Part shown: positions 34,989-46,679 of the stretch, in pieces
How positions within the stretch are numbered: position 1 is the first letter of the stretch
Layout of the letters: every line of letters begins with the position of its first letter
From: Amphibalanus amphitrite
Lineage: Eukaryota > Arthropoda > Thecostraca > Balanomorpha > Balanidae
Assembly: GCF_019059575.1 (NCBI RefSeq)
Contig: NW_024881693.1
Span: forward strand, 434,001 to 498,000
Direction of reading: 5' to 3'
Length of the DNA stretch: 64,000 nt
Made by a program: the position numbers and the translations under genes
Notes under the pieces: generated by a model
What the model saw: only the letters and a program-made list of their open reading frames with translations
Told to the model about the DNA's origin: nothing
Databases searched by the model: none

Positions 34989-36830
34989 TTAACCTTCGCC
35001 CGGGTGTGTGTGTGTGTGGGAGGGGGGGGGGGCGTTTTTGATTACACCTGACTAGTTTTTTTTGCAAGTGTTAAGAAAACCGCGGCGTGCATCGCCCGAG
35101 AAACTTTGTTTAGTTTATGATACACCAATTTCGCATCGTGTGTATAAATATTAACCCCAGGTCACATGAGGTCATGTCACCAAGTCAAGTTATCTTACAA
35201 TGCCTTTAAAAAAGTGTGATTCAGTCATTCCTACAGTATACATCCCAGAAGTTTCGATCTCAAGCTATTGCATGAGGGAATCAGTACCAACAATATGTTT
35301 CTCTCGGAATTTTGATGCCGGTGCCCTAAGGGTGAGGTCAATTTTGTGACCTCGCCATTATAAGTCTGGGGGAAAATTGAGACGCTCCTCATTTGGCCGA
35401 AAACACTCAAACATCGGGACCCAGATGAACATGACCCACTGAACAGGAAAATTGCACATGTGACCCCGTGGTCACCCATGAGGTCATCTTAGGTCATGAA
35501 ATGTCTACAACAGTTTTTTGACTAACTTGAGCTAGTAATATGCTAGAGCGCTCAATTGAAATTCCATGAATGTGTTCAGCTCAACAATGCAAATCGAGTG
35601 ACATGTAACATGACCTTTTCCGTAACCTTGGCCTGAGGTAATTTTTTTTAAGTTGACCTCTGTTCATTCGACGCGTCTCGACGAGTCAAACGTGATGCCG
35701 GTAAAATCAGTGAATACAAGCTCTTAGTCCTAAGCTATACAAAAACCTTTTTGCGCTTAAACGTTTAATTTTGAGTTTTTGTGCTCTGAAGGCTAAGGTG
35801 AAATCTGAGCGCAACACACAGAAAGTCATTTGAAAAGGCTATCGAATGCGCTTTTCCGCAGCGCTGTAGCTCTATTGGCTCCCGACTTATGCGCCGGTTT
35901 GTGAAAAGGTGTTCAAATGGGGAACAGGAATTCGTGAAAATTTTACATTCGGCGACCTCGAGTGACCTCAGCGATCACCTGATCACAAATGACGTATGAT
36001 TCTGAAAGATCTTGTAGCGAGTTATATCTTGCCTTTTACCTTGTCTTTGTAGCTCGTTAACCTTCGGAGATGATAACCCGGTGACTGGTGTGGCCAAGAA
36101 GGCCCCCCACCCTGGCGAAGTTGGCTGAGAGGCCCATTCGGTCGCGGGTTAGGTGGCCATGCCTCTATAACACTTCTTGAGTCTGCAATTTCTGTAGTTT
36201 ATCTCCCTAGCCTTAATTGGGGAATGGCATGGTGTAATCGGTGCCAACAATTTGTATATCTCGGAACTTTGATATCGATGGCAATATGTCAGATAATTTT
36301 TTTTTCGGCTTCTCCATTATAAGCCAATAGGAGAAAATTGAAATCTTCTTTCGGAGGAAAGTCTTACTTAACACTCTTAAACATTGAGACACTAAATCGG
36401 AAACTTGCAACCGTGATCCCCTATTATGCCCCTGAGGTTATCTCAGGGCATGAGATGTCTCCAGCTGTTTTTTTTTGTCAACAGCTTAGATAAACTTTAC
36501 GAATCGACTGATACGCGACATGACCTTTTGCGTGACCTTGGCCTTAGGTCAAAATTGTAAGCTGATTTTTCCCAGGTCAACTTATAGTTAATTATGAACA
36601 GTCTCTACGAAGTCGAACAAAAGAAACTCGATGTCGCCGCCGTTAAAATCATGGTGATACAAGCTTGTTGTCAAAAATTAATTGAAAAATAACTCCCGCC
36701 AAAAAGAAAAGAAAAATATATTGACGGGAGGTCAAATGCAAGAGCATTACTCAGATTGTTTCGAATGTGATTTTCAGCAGGGCTGTAGCTAGGTATTCGT
36801 TACTAAGTGATGTGCCAATATTACATTCTT
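34989..36830. repeat. Two diverged AGGTCA-rich repeat copies
   Basis: Copy 1 (about 34989-36058, beginning TTAACCTTCGCCCGGG and a G11 tract) and copy 2 (about 36170-36830) share ordered blocks: the TCGGAA/CGGAACTTTGAT block, CCATTATAAG, GAAAATTGA, GACATGACCTTTT-CGT-ACCTTGGCCT, and ACAAGCT. Both carry many TGACCT/AGGTCA half-sites. TTAACC at the left resembles the piggyBac-like elements at 9394 and 56870, but no clean right terminus or TTAA duplication is visible, so membership is inferred. The stretch between the copies (36058-36160) holds another TTAACC and a GCGGGTTA, perhaps worn terminal sequence. Confidence 0.55.
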
Positions 36831-37725
36831 TTTTTTTTAAAGTTTGCCTTGGGCCAGAGCGATAGTAGCCGTTTTCACGACGCGCTTTCTGGCGATTGCA
36901 CCAAATTCTCACCAAATCTGCACCTAATCTCTATTATAACAAATATCTTCATATGATGAGTTTATTTCATTGTTTCATTAGATGACAATGTGTGATGATA
37001 TGACGAGGCAGGTATACAAGCAATCATAGCTGACTGCTTCTTAGAAACACAAAGCCTAATTTCACCAAATCTGAACCAAATCTGCACCTATGTAATCTCC
37101 ACCAAATGCGAACCAAATGTCCTGTGAAAACGGCTAATATGACTTGGCCATCATGACACAATGAGGTAAATATGGAGCTTGTTTTATAGCGCTGGCTCTG
37201 CCCAACTTCATACACCTTGCTTATCAATGACATCACTCGTCAAACAGCGTGTTCGGCGCCCCGTCTCCCGCATTGCTCTCGGCTGCAGACATTCAGAGCA
37301 GTCTCAGTGCATCGATTGGTCGTTCGATAGCGCTGCAGCGCTGTCGTCAGGACCAAGTCGGCGACAGTGCGCGTCAGGGAGTCCCCGACGAGTCCCGTCG
37401 TTCACAGGCGGGTCAGATTCACTTCCTGCGCACTGGCGGCGAGATATCGGCGCACTGGCGGCGCGCCAGCCGGCCGCAATGGTGCCGATGACGTAGTGAG
37501 CGGCTGAGCGCCTGTGTTGTCCTCGAGCAATAATATGGTGATTCGGTCCTGGTTTATTTACTGTTCCCGGGTTTGCTTTCTTGTTTTGATATTGCTCTTA
37601 TAAACCGGTGACAAAAAAGATCCAGTTCACCTAATGCTAAATCATATTAAATTGTTATCCGAAATTTATTACGTGGGCAATGGGTTTTGGAGCTATGACC
37701 CACAGAAGGCAAGTGTTGGACTGAC

Positions 37726-38164
37726 TTAAAGGAAATAGTTCACTTTCCTGAAATTAGTATTTTGCTATGGATTCATGTTTTTTTATGCTCAAAATGATCA
37801 GAAAATAAAACAAAACGTTTTTGCAAAAAGGATTATTTTCTATATTTTAGTATAAGAAGAACTATATTTTATATAAAATAATGTTTGACGCGGAAGCTTA
37901 TTACGCGTTGACCAATCATATTGCGTAGGACAAACCCATCGGCTGTAAGCAGCATTCTGATTGGCTGACGATGACGTGACTGCATTCCTCAGCAAGGCAC
38001 GCATTCCTCTGCAAGGCACTCTTTTCGGAACGAAAAATGGAATATCTTCGTCTAGGGTGATCGTTGGGCCGTAAAAGCTTCTGATTTGTGCTAGTCTCAG
38101 CGCAAGCAACAAAACTGCTATTCCAGTTCCAAACCCCATGTTAAAAGTGAACTATTTCCTTTAA
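37726..38164. mobile_element. TTAA-flanked MITE, AGGAAATAGTTCACTTT termini
   Basis: A 431-bp element (37730-38160) between TTAA duplications, with 17-bp perfect terminal inverted repeats AGGAAATAGTTCACTTT. Non-coding; the open frame read on minus runs through the right terminus. A TTAA target with A/G-starting ends fits Kolobok-type or an atypical piggyBac-type element. I cannot decide which without a transposase-bearing relative. Confidence 0.85.
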
Positions 38165-39489
38165 GATTTAAAAAAAAACATTTGTGTAGATTGAGACATG
38201 CATTTTTTTCTTTATAAATTGTGTATGTGTATGTAAATTGATTTGCAACGTTGTTTTGAGCGCAAGTATTCCTTTTGCAACATTAGCGGCACATTGACCG
38301 CAAACTTTACGACACTGGGCCTCACCCCTCTCCATTCCTTCCATCCCTACTCCTCCCTCCGAGCGACCCGGGGGGGCGGGGGAGGTCAGCACGCGCTGTC
38401 TCCCCTCCGGCGGTGTGTCGTGGTGTCACCTGACACCCGTACTATGTCAGCACTGAGCTGGCGCCGGTGCCGTGTCGGCCGCGCCAGAAATGGCCACGGT
38501 CAACGGCGGCGGCGCGACGGGGGCGGGTCGGGTCAGATGAGCCACGGCACGGCTGTGCGTTGCAGGTTGGCGTTGTCCCGTCAGGATGGCAACAACTCGT
38601 GATTATTGGGGCAAGATTTGCTGGAAATTATAGCATACTTTGAAACAGGGAGAGGGAGTTGGGTCAATGACCTGTTTTGCAATGTTGTCATATACGGATG
38701 TCCGCCGTCTGCTCGGAATCTTAGATCGCCCTTCAAAGGCTTGGACGTACGCATCAAGCCGTGCGTGGGTTCCAATCGTTCAGAATACTCAATTCTAAAA
38801 GAAGTGCAAGGTCGTGACATAAGTGCGAAAATAAAACATTTAAACTATTTTGAAATTTGATTTGTCGCTGTCTGTACCATTGCCATTGACAGCAGGTCAC
38901 TCAAATCACCTTGCTAGCAATGTTTATATACATTATATACATTATTATATATTATGTATGTTGCTCTACACGGAGCCTCCAATTCCTCACCTCACCTCGC
39001 TTTGCGGCCTCATCGAATAGCCCTAGGTGCATGAAGGGAAGGGATGGCGTCCCCCTACTCTGACGAGAGACGCCTGGGCGCTGGCCGTACCACGCTAAAT
39101 CACCGCGCTGGTAGCACGCCGTGGAAGATTTAGGGGGTGGGTTCAGGGTGTCGACCTTTTGGTGAGGGCGGCGTCTCGTCGCTCCCTCAGAGGTCGGGTG
39201 GTGTGCCCTGTTTCACGGGTCGAAACAGACCGTTTGGATCGCCTTAGTTACATGGTGAGATCAGGTTGCCAGTATGATTCAATGGGAGTCGATATGCTCA
39301 GTGGATAAGGACCGTGAGAGTCGCGTAGTGTACTGTGTAGGCTGAGTCGCTGACTCTTTGTACGGCCAGTAGCTCATTTGTTGAGGCGTGGGAACGGTGT
39401 AATAGTTGAAATGTGAAGCTTTGATAGCACATACGGTTTTAAGGTGATTGGGTGGGGTTTGACTGGACAGTGTTACACTGAATTCGGGG

Positions 39490-39884
39490 GTTAGGGTTAG
39501 TGGTGCCAGTTTTAGGAAATGTGTGTCCAATGTCCGTACAACGCCCGGAATGTTTGTCCAACAATATCGAAGCCAGACATTTTCCAAAGATGTCCGAAAA
39601 CTACGCATTAATTTACACTCCACACTGTTATTTAATTCGCTTTAAAGTTAATATTACCAGCCCAAAAGCGTTAATCATGTCGATTAATGATATTTCTATT
39701 CGCCAATCAATATTATACCTATACGATGCTTTTTAATTATTTTAAAAATGCTGAGGTGTAACAAATGACCGTCCATTGTTATCCAAAGCCTGCTGCCTTT
39801 GTATAAACCAAATTTCGAATTGGATATTGGCCAAAGTCGGAATTCCGAAGGTCTAAGTTCCGATTGGCACCACATAGTTAGGAT
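39490..39884. mobile_element. hAT MITE, TGTCCAA subfamily, copy 1
   Basis: The element (39498-39876, 379 bp) starts TAGTGGTGCCAGTTTTAG and ends GATTGGCACCACATA. It is flanked by GTTAGGGT and GTTAGGAT (seven of eight). It aligns along its length with the copy at 50916: GTGTCCAATGTCCGTAC, TCCAAAGATGTCCGA, TTTACACTC, TTAATCATGTCGA and AATTCCGAAGGT. It is the older or more mutated of the two. Non-coding. Confidence 0.85.
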
Positions 39885-40702
39885 GTCTTTGTCTTTCTGC
39901 GGTGCACCAGCTGGCGGTCGGCTCGGCCAAACATCCCCCAATATCATGTCTTCATACAATCCTGAAATGGTTAAAAGTGTGGATGGTTCAGACTTGTCAT
40001 CAGTGGACGCTATTGCAATTTGCTATCGAAATAATGACGTACAGCTATCAGCCGTTCTCTGATACAAACACCCAAAATTTCTTATAGTTCGGTACTCCTC
40101 GTTATCTACCTCATTCAGTAGGCCACACATCTGACGTATTTAAGAGCCGCTTTCAATAACCGAAGGTTTGTTGTCAATAGTTAAAACACTATTCTTTAGA
40201 ATTGTGTTTTTCTATTGAAAAACAAATCTGAGTTCCCTGACAATTTGGCAAATATCAATCCGGACGTCCTCCCCTGTGGCTGCTTTGACCAAAACTCAGC
40301 ACGACCGTCCCCAGTTCCCACCGGGGTCTGATTGTTGCCGTGCCGTCACGACCCTCACAGAGCTCCGTCGTCACTATGTAGTCTCTCGTGCTGTCTCATG
40401 GGCGTCGTTCGGCCTCCCCCTCCTTCCCCTCTTCCCGTGGCAGTTTGGCTCGGCTCTGTCGTTCCCGGTGACACCCTGACCAATGACTGCTCCCGACTCT
40501 AAAATATAACGCTCGGACAGATTTGCGATTTACGTGATGATCTCCTCCAGGGGACTGAGGAGGTGGGGGGGGGAGGGGGAGACTCGCTCCTGTGGGGGTT
40601 TTAGGATGGTCTTCGTCGCTACTCAGGGGAAAGTTGGTAGTTCGTGGTCCAGATGCAGCAACAGGGGAACTTAATCGCTCTTTATCTTGGGGCACATGAT
40701 TA

Positions 40703-41368
40703 CGGAGCGAGCGAAGCGAGCGCAGTCTTTCCTTAGATTAACGGAAATTTCTGAGTATGAGCGGCCGGCCGGCCGGCCGGCCGTGCGGACGCTTTTGCGA
40801 GGCTTATATCTCAGCAACGCAACCACTTGACCCGATTTACACGCGGTAATTTTTGTAGGGTAGCTTCATTCCTTCTACCAAGTATTGGACTATTCCCGAT
40901 GCATGTGGGTGACCCCTTATGCACGTGCCACGTGCAAAACGAAGAGGTGTCAGTTTTGTAATTGTTTCAATATCTCGGTAACTACTTGGCCGATTGCGCT
41001 GAAAGTTGGCATGTAGGTAGGCACCCACTAGGCAATGCATATCCATGTGCCAGAGTTGGGGTGCTGCTGCACGTGCGCACGTGCAGGGGGCGTTTCCAGA
41101 TCTCGAGAACGGCTGGACCGATGGCGCTCAAAATTTGGTACACGGTTAGGGACCAGTTAGTAGGGTGCCGTGCACAAGTCAGTTGGGACCCATTTTGCAC
41201 GTGCGCACGTGCAGGGTGCCGCTTCCAGATCTCGAGAACGGCTGGGCCGATTGTGCTCAAATTTGGCACATCGCTAGAGACCGGTTAGTAAGGTGCCGTG
41301 CACAAGTTAGTTGGAGGTACCCCCTCGAAATTTCGCACGTGCAAGGCCCACCCTCTCGCTCGCTCTGT
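40703..41368. repeat. Inverted-repeat-bounded tandem array with E-box palindromes
   Basis: Bounded by GGAGCGAGCGAAGCGAGCG (40704) and CTCTCGCTCGCTC (41352-41364), it contains about four degenerate units of 128-160 bp starting near 40803, 40966, 41093 and 41221. Each begins with a TATCTC/GATCTCGAGAACGGCTGG-CCGAT-type segment and ends near CACGTG. Two units contain the 18-bp perfect palindrome TGCACGTGCGCACGTGCA (41068-41085 and 41196-41213). The first has GCACGTGCCACGTGC, and the last has a single CACGTGC. A GGCC run (40761-40782) lies at the left. Probably a transposon with an amplified interior. Superfamily not determined. Confidence 0.65.
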
Positions 41369-42277
41369 TAGTCGCCCCAAAAGGCGTTATACTGGTAGTA
41401 CTTACCTTTTCTTTCTTTGGCTGAAAATAACGTTTCCCTGTGAAGAGTATAATATGTTAACGTTAAGGTCTCGCCGTATTTTTTCATGCAATTGCTATCC
41501 TTTAGCGCCCCACTCTAATGTAATGTAGTCGCTAATGCTTAATGTCTCTGCTAATGTGCTCGCCATTATTCTGGTGTCGACGCCTGTCCGTTTAGCCATC
41601 CACACCCGGCACCTGTTCAAATGATACATGCGCTCTGCCCGCACTGGGCTGTTTTTTGGACGTTGTGAGGGGAGGAGCCCCCTCGTTCCTGCGAGTTAGG
41701 AACAGCCCGGCTGGTGGCGGTGGCGGATATGTGGCGCCGTTTGACGGGCAGTCATGTGCGTGCTCGCCTCGGATACGCATGGCGGTCAGAAATTGCCAGG
41801 GATGGTGAAACAGCCACGCAACACGTGCGGCTGTTTCATAGTGATAGGAAGGCGATGGAGCATGGATGACGTCATAGCAGAGCGGATAAAACATTGTAAA
41901 TGGTTGGGGAGTTGCCGGTATAAAGCGATTTGAAACTTGCAATGGGGGTACCTACAGTGTCTCTCCCTTATCCTCTACATACAGTCGTGAAATGGTCTCA
42001 AACTCTAGCAACAGCTGCTGTAATGTGAAACCGAACACGTGCCATGCACAATGCACAGTGCACAGTGCACACTGCTCAATCCACCCCCACCCCCAGCAGC
42101 TGTTTTTAATGCGCTCATCGCTAATATCCGGGAAATCATGATGACACCACATGTGTAGCTGGCCGCTGACCTAACGCCATGCATCTCGAGCCGCGTCCGG
42201 TTCTGGGACCGCCGCGCCGCCCCGCCGTCTGCGACCCCGCCCCCATCCCCGCCCCCGCCGGGGGACCCGGAAATTAC

Positions 42278-42631
42278 CTCCGTGTGTCGCCCACATGGTC
42301 CACAGCAGAGCACAGGCCTAGTTTACACAACACGAGCTCATGGCTGTCCCGCCGGTCCCATCGAGCTCCGAGCGACGCTGGGCCGTCGATCGTCGCTGGT
42401 CTCCGAGGCGAGTCGCTACTGAGCCTGAAATCAGTGCGTCTTGCTCCGGGCGACAGCGAGGTGCGCACGTGGTCCATCTGCTCGCGATTTTGTAGCTCAC
42501 TGATGGCCACTTGTCCCTGTTTGTCAGCTGACATGAGTGGGTCTTTGTTGTCCTTTGGGATGGAGGCCGAGCTGTTGGCTGGAGAAGGTGGTATTGCTGA
42601 GGAGATTGGCGGCCCCGGTAGGGTAGGACGC
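42278..42631 (-). CDS. Candidate internal exon of an unidentified minus-strand gene
   Basis: On the minus strand a C/T-rich tract ending CCCCCATCCAG (acceptor at 42632) is followed by 354 bp open in one frame and then the donor CGGAG|GTAATT (42278/42277). The exon carries one leading base, 117 codons and two trailing bases. It reads RPTLPGPPISSAIPPSP..., then KDNKDPLMSADKQGQVAISE and LQNREQMDHVRTSLSPGARR, a hydrophilic mixture with charged residues that looks more protein-like than the open frame on the opposite strand. It sits inside the 10-kb intron of the plus-strand gene. I see no partner exons and recognise no domain. It could also be an exon of a transposon-derived or non-coding transcript. 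Confidence 0.4.
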
Positions 42632-43101
42632 CTGGATGGGGGAGGAGCGGGGGAGGGTAGGTCCTACCAGGCGGGATGGTGGGGATGGGTAGGGAGGTGG
42701 GCGCAGTCAGCTGGACGCCGCGCTAATGGCGTTTGGGTCGGGACGAGGGTCGTGGGGGAGGGGAGGTTAAAATACTGCCGGCCTCACGGGTGCGATATTG
42801 GGGCCGCGCCGCGCCGAGGGTAGACGTGGGGCGGGTAAACAAGGCGGATGGTGTGACATTGGGGCGGGGCGCGACGGAAGTCGGTCCGATTTAGGGCCAT
42901 TTGGGGCGGGCTGGCCGGCCTGTCAGCTGGCAGTCGAGAAGGACTGAGAAGGACTGGAAGTCGACTCATGTCGCTGGGACATGACCTATTGACCTAAGTC
43001 ATCTTGGAATAGATGCGCATTGCGCATTACAATATCCTTCTTTCTCAAATAAGCTCCATACACCCCACAGATGCTCTCATCTTGCTTCAAAAAGGCTCTA
43101 C

Positions 43102-43970
43102 TTAAAGGTAGTGTGCCAGCTTTCTTGGACCGTATGGAGTTAATGGCCCAGATAAGGAGAACCGGATTTTTAGAACTTATCCATACCTTCAAAACTCATG
43201 GAAACGTCTTAAATTCTTCAAATTTTGAGTACCCCAGTGCGAAATTCGCCCCGACGGGTTGTCGGTCGTACCCCAACCACATTTCACACCACTATGAACA
43301 ATAAATGCACACACTGAAATCGCTATTACCGATATGCTCATCCAATCAAGTTTCGATAAACCCGTTCATCATCATCTCCTGCGGTTTCGAACACGCCTGT
43401 TAGGTGGCTTCTGATGCTCGTCGAGGTCGGAATTTCCAAATACGCGTGGTGCGTCGGGCCGCGCGCTCTGACTTCGGCCAAGAAAAATGCGTCAGCTGAT
43501 CATTGTCATTTCTGCCACTTGCGTGTGGTGAAATGGGGTCATAACTTATAAGACGGCTTTTTCATATCAATTATTTCACATAAAATCATATTTCAAACCA
43601 TAAATAATGTTCGACAGCCAAATAAAAGAAACAATACCAATACGGGCTTACAGTTTAAGGCTCGACATTGTGTTGTCTACGATTAGACAGCTGATAACTC
43701 ATTCCCGTACGTCGTATGGTCGTAACACTATAATGACCTTTGCTTATTGTCACAAGTGCGCCGCATTCGCGATTGTTGCCCGACGCCTGTTTGCAGGTGA
43801 GCCCACTACAGTTGTTATACATATCTAAAAACCGAAAAACTTTTAGGCGAAAAAGGCACTATTCCAGGCCCATTTTTGTTTTTTTTTTGCGATATTAGGT
43901 AAAAACAGAAGCTTCTTATCCTAGGAAAAATAAAATGGGAAATCTTTCAAAGGTGGCACACTACCTTTAA
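43102..43970. mobile_element. TTAA-flanked MITE, AGGTAGTGTGCCA termini
   Basis: An 861-bp element (43106-43966) between TTAA duplications (43102-43105 and 43967-43970), with 13-bp inverted termini AGGTAGTGTGCCA followed by similar CTTT/CCTTTGAAAG sequence. No transposase frame. It shares the TTAA-AGG start with the element at 37730 but not the next bases, so the two are at most distant relatives. Confidence 0.85.
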
Positions 43971-44906
43971 ATTTACATGGCATCAGTAAACTGTTTCCTT
44001 TGCTGTATAACGATCTTCCAGCCTCATATATTGCTACTTCCCATGCATGATCATTGATCATTGAGACCACATCTGCGCAGATAAGCTCGTATGCGTTTCA
44101 GCTCAACTTTACGTGCGCTGTCCTGCCGCCGGCCGCCTGTCCGGCGCTCTCTACTGTGACACGTAGCCGGGCCGAGACGCCGCACGGAGAGCATGTCTCG
44201 TGTGTCTGCAGCTGCAGTCTGAGCCGGGAGTGAGCTGGACAGTAGTAGCCCCCTCCCCCTCCCCCTCCCCCTGCCCCGCTCCGACCGACCGACCGTCTCT
44301 TTGACACCGGACGCCGCGCCGCCGGCCGCTGCACTGGTTTATGGTCAGCCTGTTGTGATCCGGGCCGACTGACTAGGGCCGGCTGGAATTTCACGCGTCG
44401 CCGAGGCTGGGAGACCGAACAATGCTTGTTTTTGTAATCGAGTGACGATTCTATCAGCTATCCTGCCAATGTGTTCTATCAACTTACTATCAGCCATAGC
44501 CGCGGGGAAAATGGTCATTGATAAGCAATTGAGACCGTATACATGTCGGCCTGGAATTGTAGCATAGCTTGGAGCGTTGAAGTGAAAGTGACATTGCCGT
44601 GCTGATGAAGATACTTTTCATATGTTGTTATTTTATCCACCAACACTCTTTGTTTAACTGTCTTTTTGCTAAAAGCCGTCCAAATTATTGCATTTTCATG
44701 TGCATGTGCTCCTTGTAATTGCTCCTCCATCATCGGTTGGTCTGCCCATGAACGGTTTCTGTTGGTTGTTTGTTTTATTCTATTCTGCTCACTAAAACTT
44801 GTACTCATAGTGCACTGTTTTTGTTCATTGTGTACCTTCCGCTCCGTTCCCTATGTCCTCCGCGCTGTTCACTGACACTGACCACACGTGCCCCCTCCGC
44901 CCACAG

Positions 44907-45057
44907 ACGACGCGCTGGTGGCGGTGCACGTGCGCCACGAGGGCTACACGGTGGAGCCGGCGTTCCCGGGGCCCGTGCCGCGACACCTGGTGACCGACCC
45001 GGCTGGCGTGATGCACGTCTGTGTGCCCATCAGCAGCTTCAAGTCGCAGGTGGACTA
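44907..45057 (+). CDS. Second coding exon of the unidentified proline-rich protein
   Basis: The acceptor CCGCCCACAG ends at 44906 and the donor CTA|GTGAGT is at 45057/45058. The exon has two bases, 49 codons and two bases. Joined to the exon at 34134 it gives ...LRLD-DALVAVHVRHEGYTV..., and ends ...VCVPISSFKSQVD. The phase match and the near-total G/C third positions (GAC GCG CTG GTG GCG GTG) support both exons. If the donor is not used, the next codon is TAG (45056-45058), which would end a protein of about 242 residues here. Both readings are possible, though the donor is a strong consensus. I recognise no domain; the segment looks folded, unlike the disordered first exon. Confidence 0.65.
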
Positions 45058-45058
45058 G

Positions 45059-46393
45059 TGAGTACCGCACCGCGCCGCCGCTCCGCGCGACGTCCTGGAA
45101 TCACACCTCCGTCCTCTAGCTCAGCCCGCTCCGACCGCGCCTATTAGTTCGGTTTGCGACTTGTGTGTGTGGTTCGCCGTACACTGATTTTATTTACGTG
45201 ATCCGTATTGGCTTTGATAAGCTTGTGGCCTGTGGGACTGGGTCCGCTTCTCTGGGGTAGTGGTGCCACCTGTGATAGCTAGCGCCATCTGTGGCGTTTT
45301 GTTACGGGGAGCTCGGAGCCGGCCGGTACTCTCAACTAGTGGCGCCATCTACAAGGTCCCAATGGAACTATCGATTGTCAGTGGATGCCGTCGTGCTCAA
45401 TATTTTCCAAGAATCACCCCCACACCACACCTAGGCTGTGAAGTAGCCTTATGCGATGAGCTACGCTGATTTCAGCCTTTTTAACAAAATGGGAGCAACA
45501 GTGGTATCTGTTCCGTGACCCAACGCGAGCGACCAGAATCTTTGGTTTACAAGTATTTCGGTCCCAAAATGGTCCATCAAATGTTCGACTCAGTGACATG
45601 ATCCATCCATCATGGTCTGTTAAATAGTCAATTCTCTATTCACTATTTTAGCCTGAATGATCGATTTCCTCGTGACCGATTATCCATGCATTGGAGCGAT
45701 ACCTATTAGCTATCGTCCCGATATGGCGTCCAGATACCAATCGCTACCTGGACAGCAATCCTTATTCCTTGTTTTTCTGTTCGCATATCACGCCACATTT
45801 CACCGTAGCTACTAGCTACTGTCATTGCTCATGCACCAATTTTTCTCTTCCACCTCTTTAAACTCAACAGTACCTACAACAATGATAACCACTTCCAAGT
45901 TGCGAGGGCATCATCGTGGTTCTTTCGTCTTTCCATTCGCCAAAGATGGTCGTCGGCGTTACTAACACTGCAGTTCCAGCACCGAGCCTCCATGCTCGCT
46001 GGTTTCTCGGTAGCCGAATTCGTGCTCGCTCGGTTCCCGGCAGCAGAGTTTTCGGTGGCTCTGCACGTCATGCGACACGCGATATCTGTTGTCATACGGC
46101 GCTGGGCGCTTGATAGTGCTAGCTCCATTCCTGCTTCCCTCCCCTCCCCCTCCCCCTCTTTTGCCCATCTTTTCACTCTACCGTTTCCTTTCTTACTGGA
46201 AATGGTCTTTTTCTCGAGATAAGGCTTGCAATGAAATAATTAGCTAGGTGAGGGGCGATACAAATAGTTTTTACCCTGATGTAGTGGAAGTGCGTTTGCT
46301 TTTTCCTGTTATACACCATCGTAGGGTCTATCGTACTCTGATATTGTGAATTGCTAGCGTAGTGCTGTGCCCCTGATTAGACCCAGCGAGTGG
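45059..46393. other. Unassigned DNA, probably intronic or 3' flanking
   Basis: No gene or bounded repeat recognised. A CT-rich tract lies at about 46130-46195. Confidence 0.4.
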
Positions 46394-46679
46394 GTGTGAA
46401 TTAGAGATGTCAATCGGATACCAACTTTTTAGTATACCGATACCAAACCGATACCAACTTGGTATTTGGTATTTTAATCCTTATGTGTTTGGTATTTTGT
46501 TGGTGTCATGAACCCTCCCTTATGTATAAAAGGCTAAGAACTTCGGTAAAAAGTTGGTATTTCCCTCATGTTCCCAAATTGGTTTGGTTTCGGTATTTCC
46601 CCGCGGTTTTGGTAGGCATTTGGTTTGGTTTCGGTATTCCAATTTAAAATTTTCCGTAATTGACATCACTAGTGTGAAT
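46394..46679. mobile_element. hAT MITE, GGTATT subfamily, copy 2
   Basis: A 270-bp element (46402-46671) bounded by perfect 8-bp duplications GTGTGAAT (46394-46401 and 46672-46679). It aligns end to end with the copy at 2423, with the same termini and the same GGTAT-rich body, differing by scattered substitutions and small indels. Confidence 0.92.

Larger units (their letters stand above)
34721..44906 (+). other. Intron of about 10.2 kb in the plus-strand gene
   Basis: It starts GTGAGT and ends CCGCCCACAG, with matching phase on the two sides. It holds diverged AGGTCA-rich repeats (34989-36830), TTAA MITEs (37730 and 43106), a hAT MITE (39498), the E-box tandem array (40703) and a minus-strand exon-like block (42278-42631). 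CpG-rich patches lie at 38340-38530 and 44100-44390. Stretches between these, for example 36830-37720, 38165-39480 and 39890-40690, show nothing that I can name. Confidence 0.5.

Noticed and set aside
42179-42823. 214-codon plus-strand frame
   Set aside because: Probably the shadow of the minus-strand exon at 42278-42631. Composition is less protein-like and there is no splice context.
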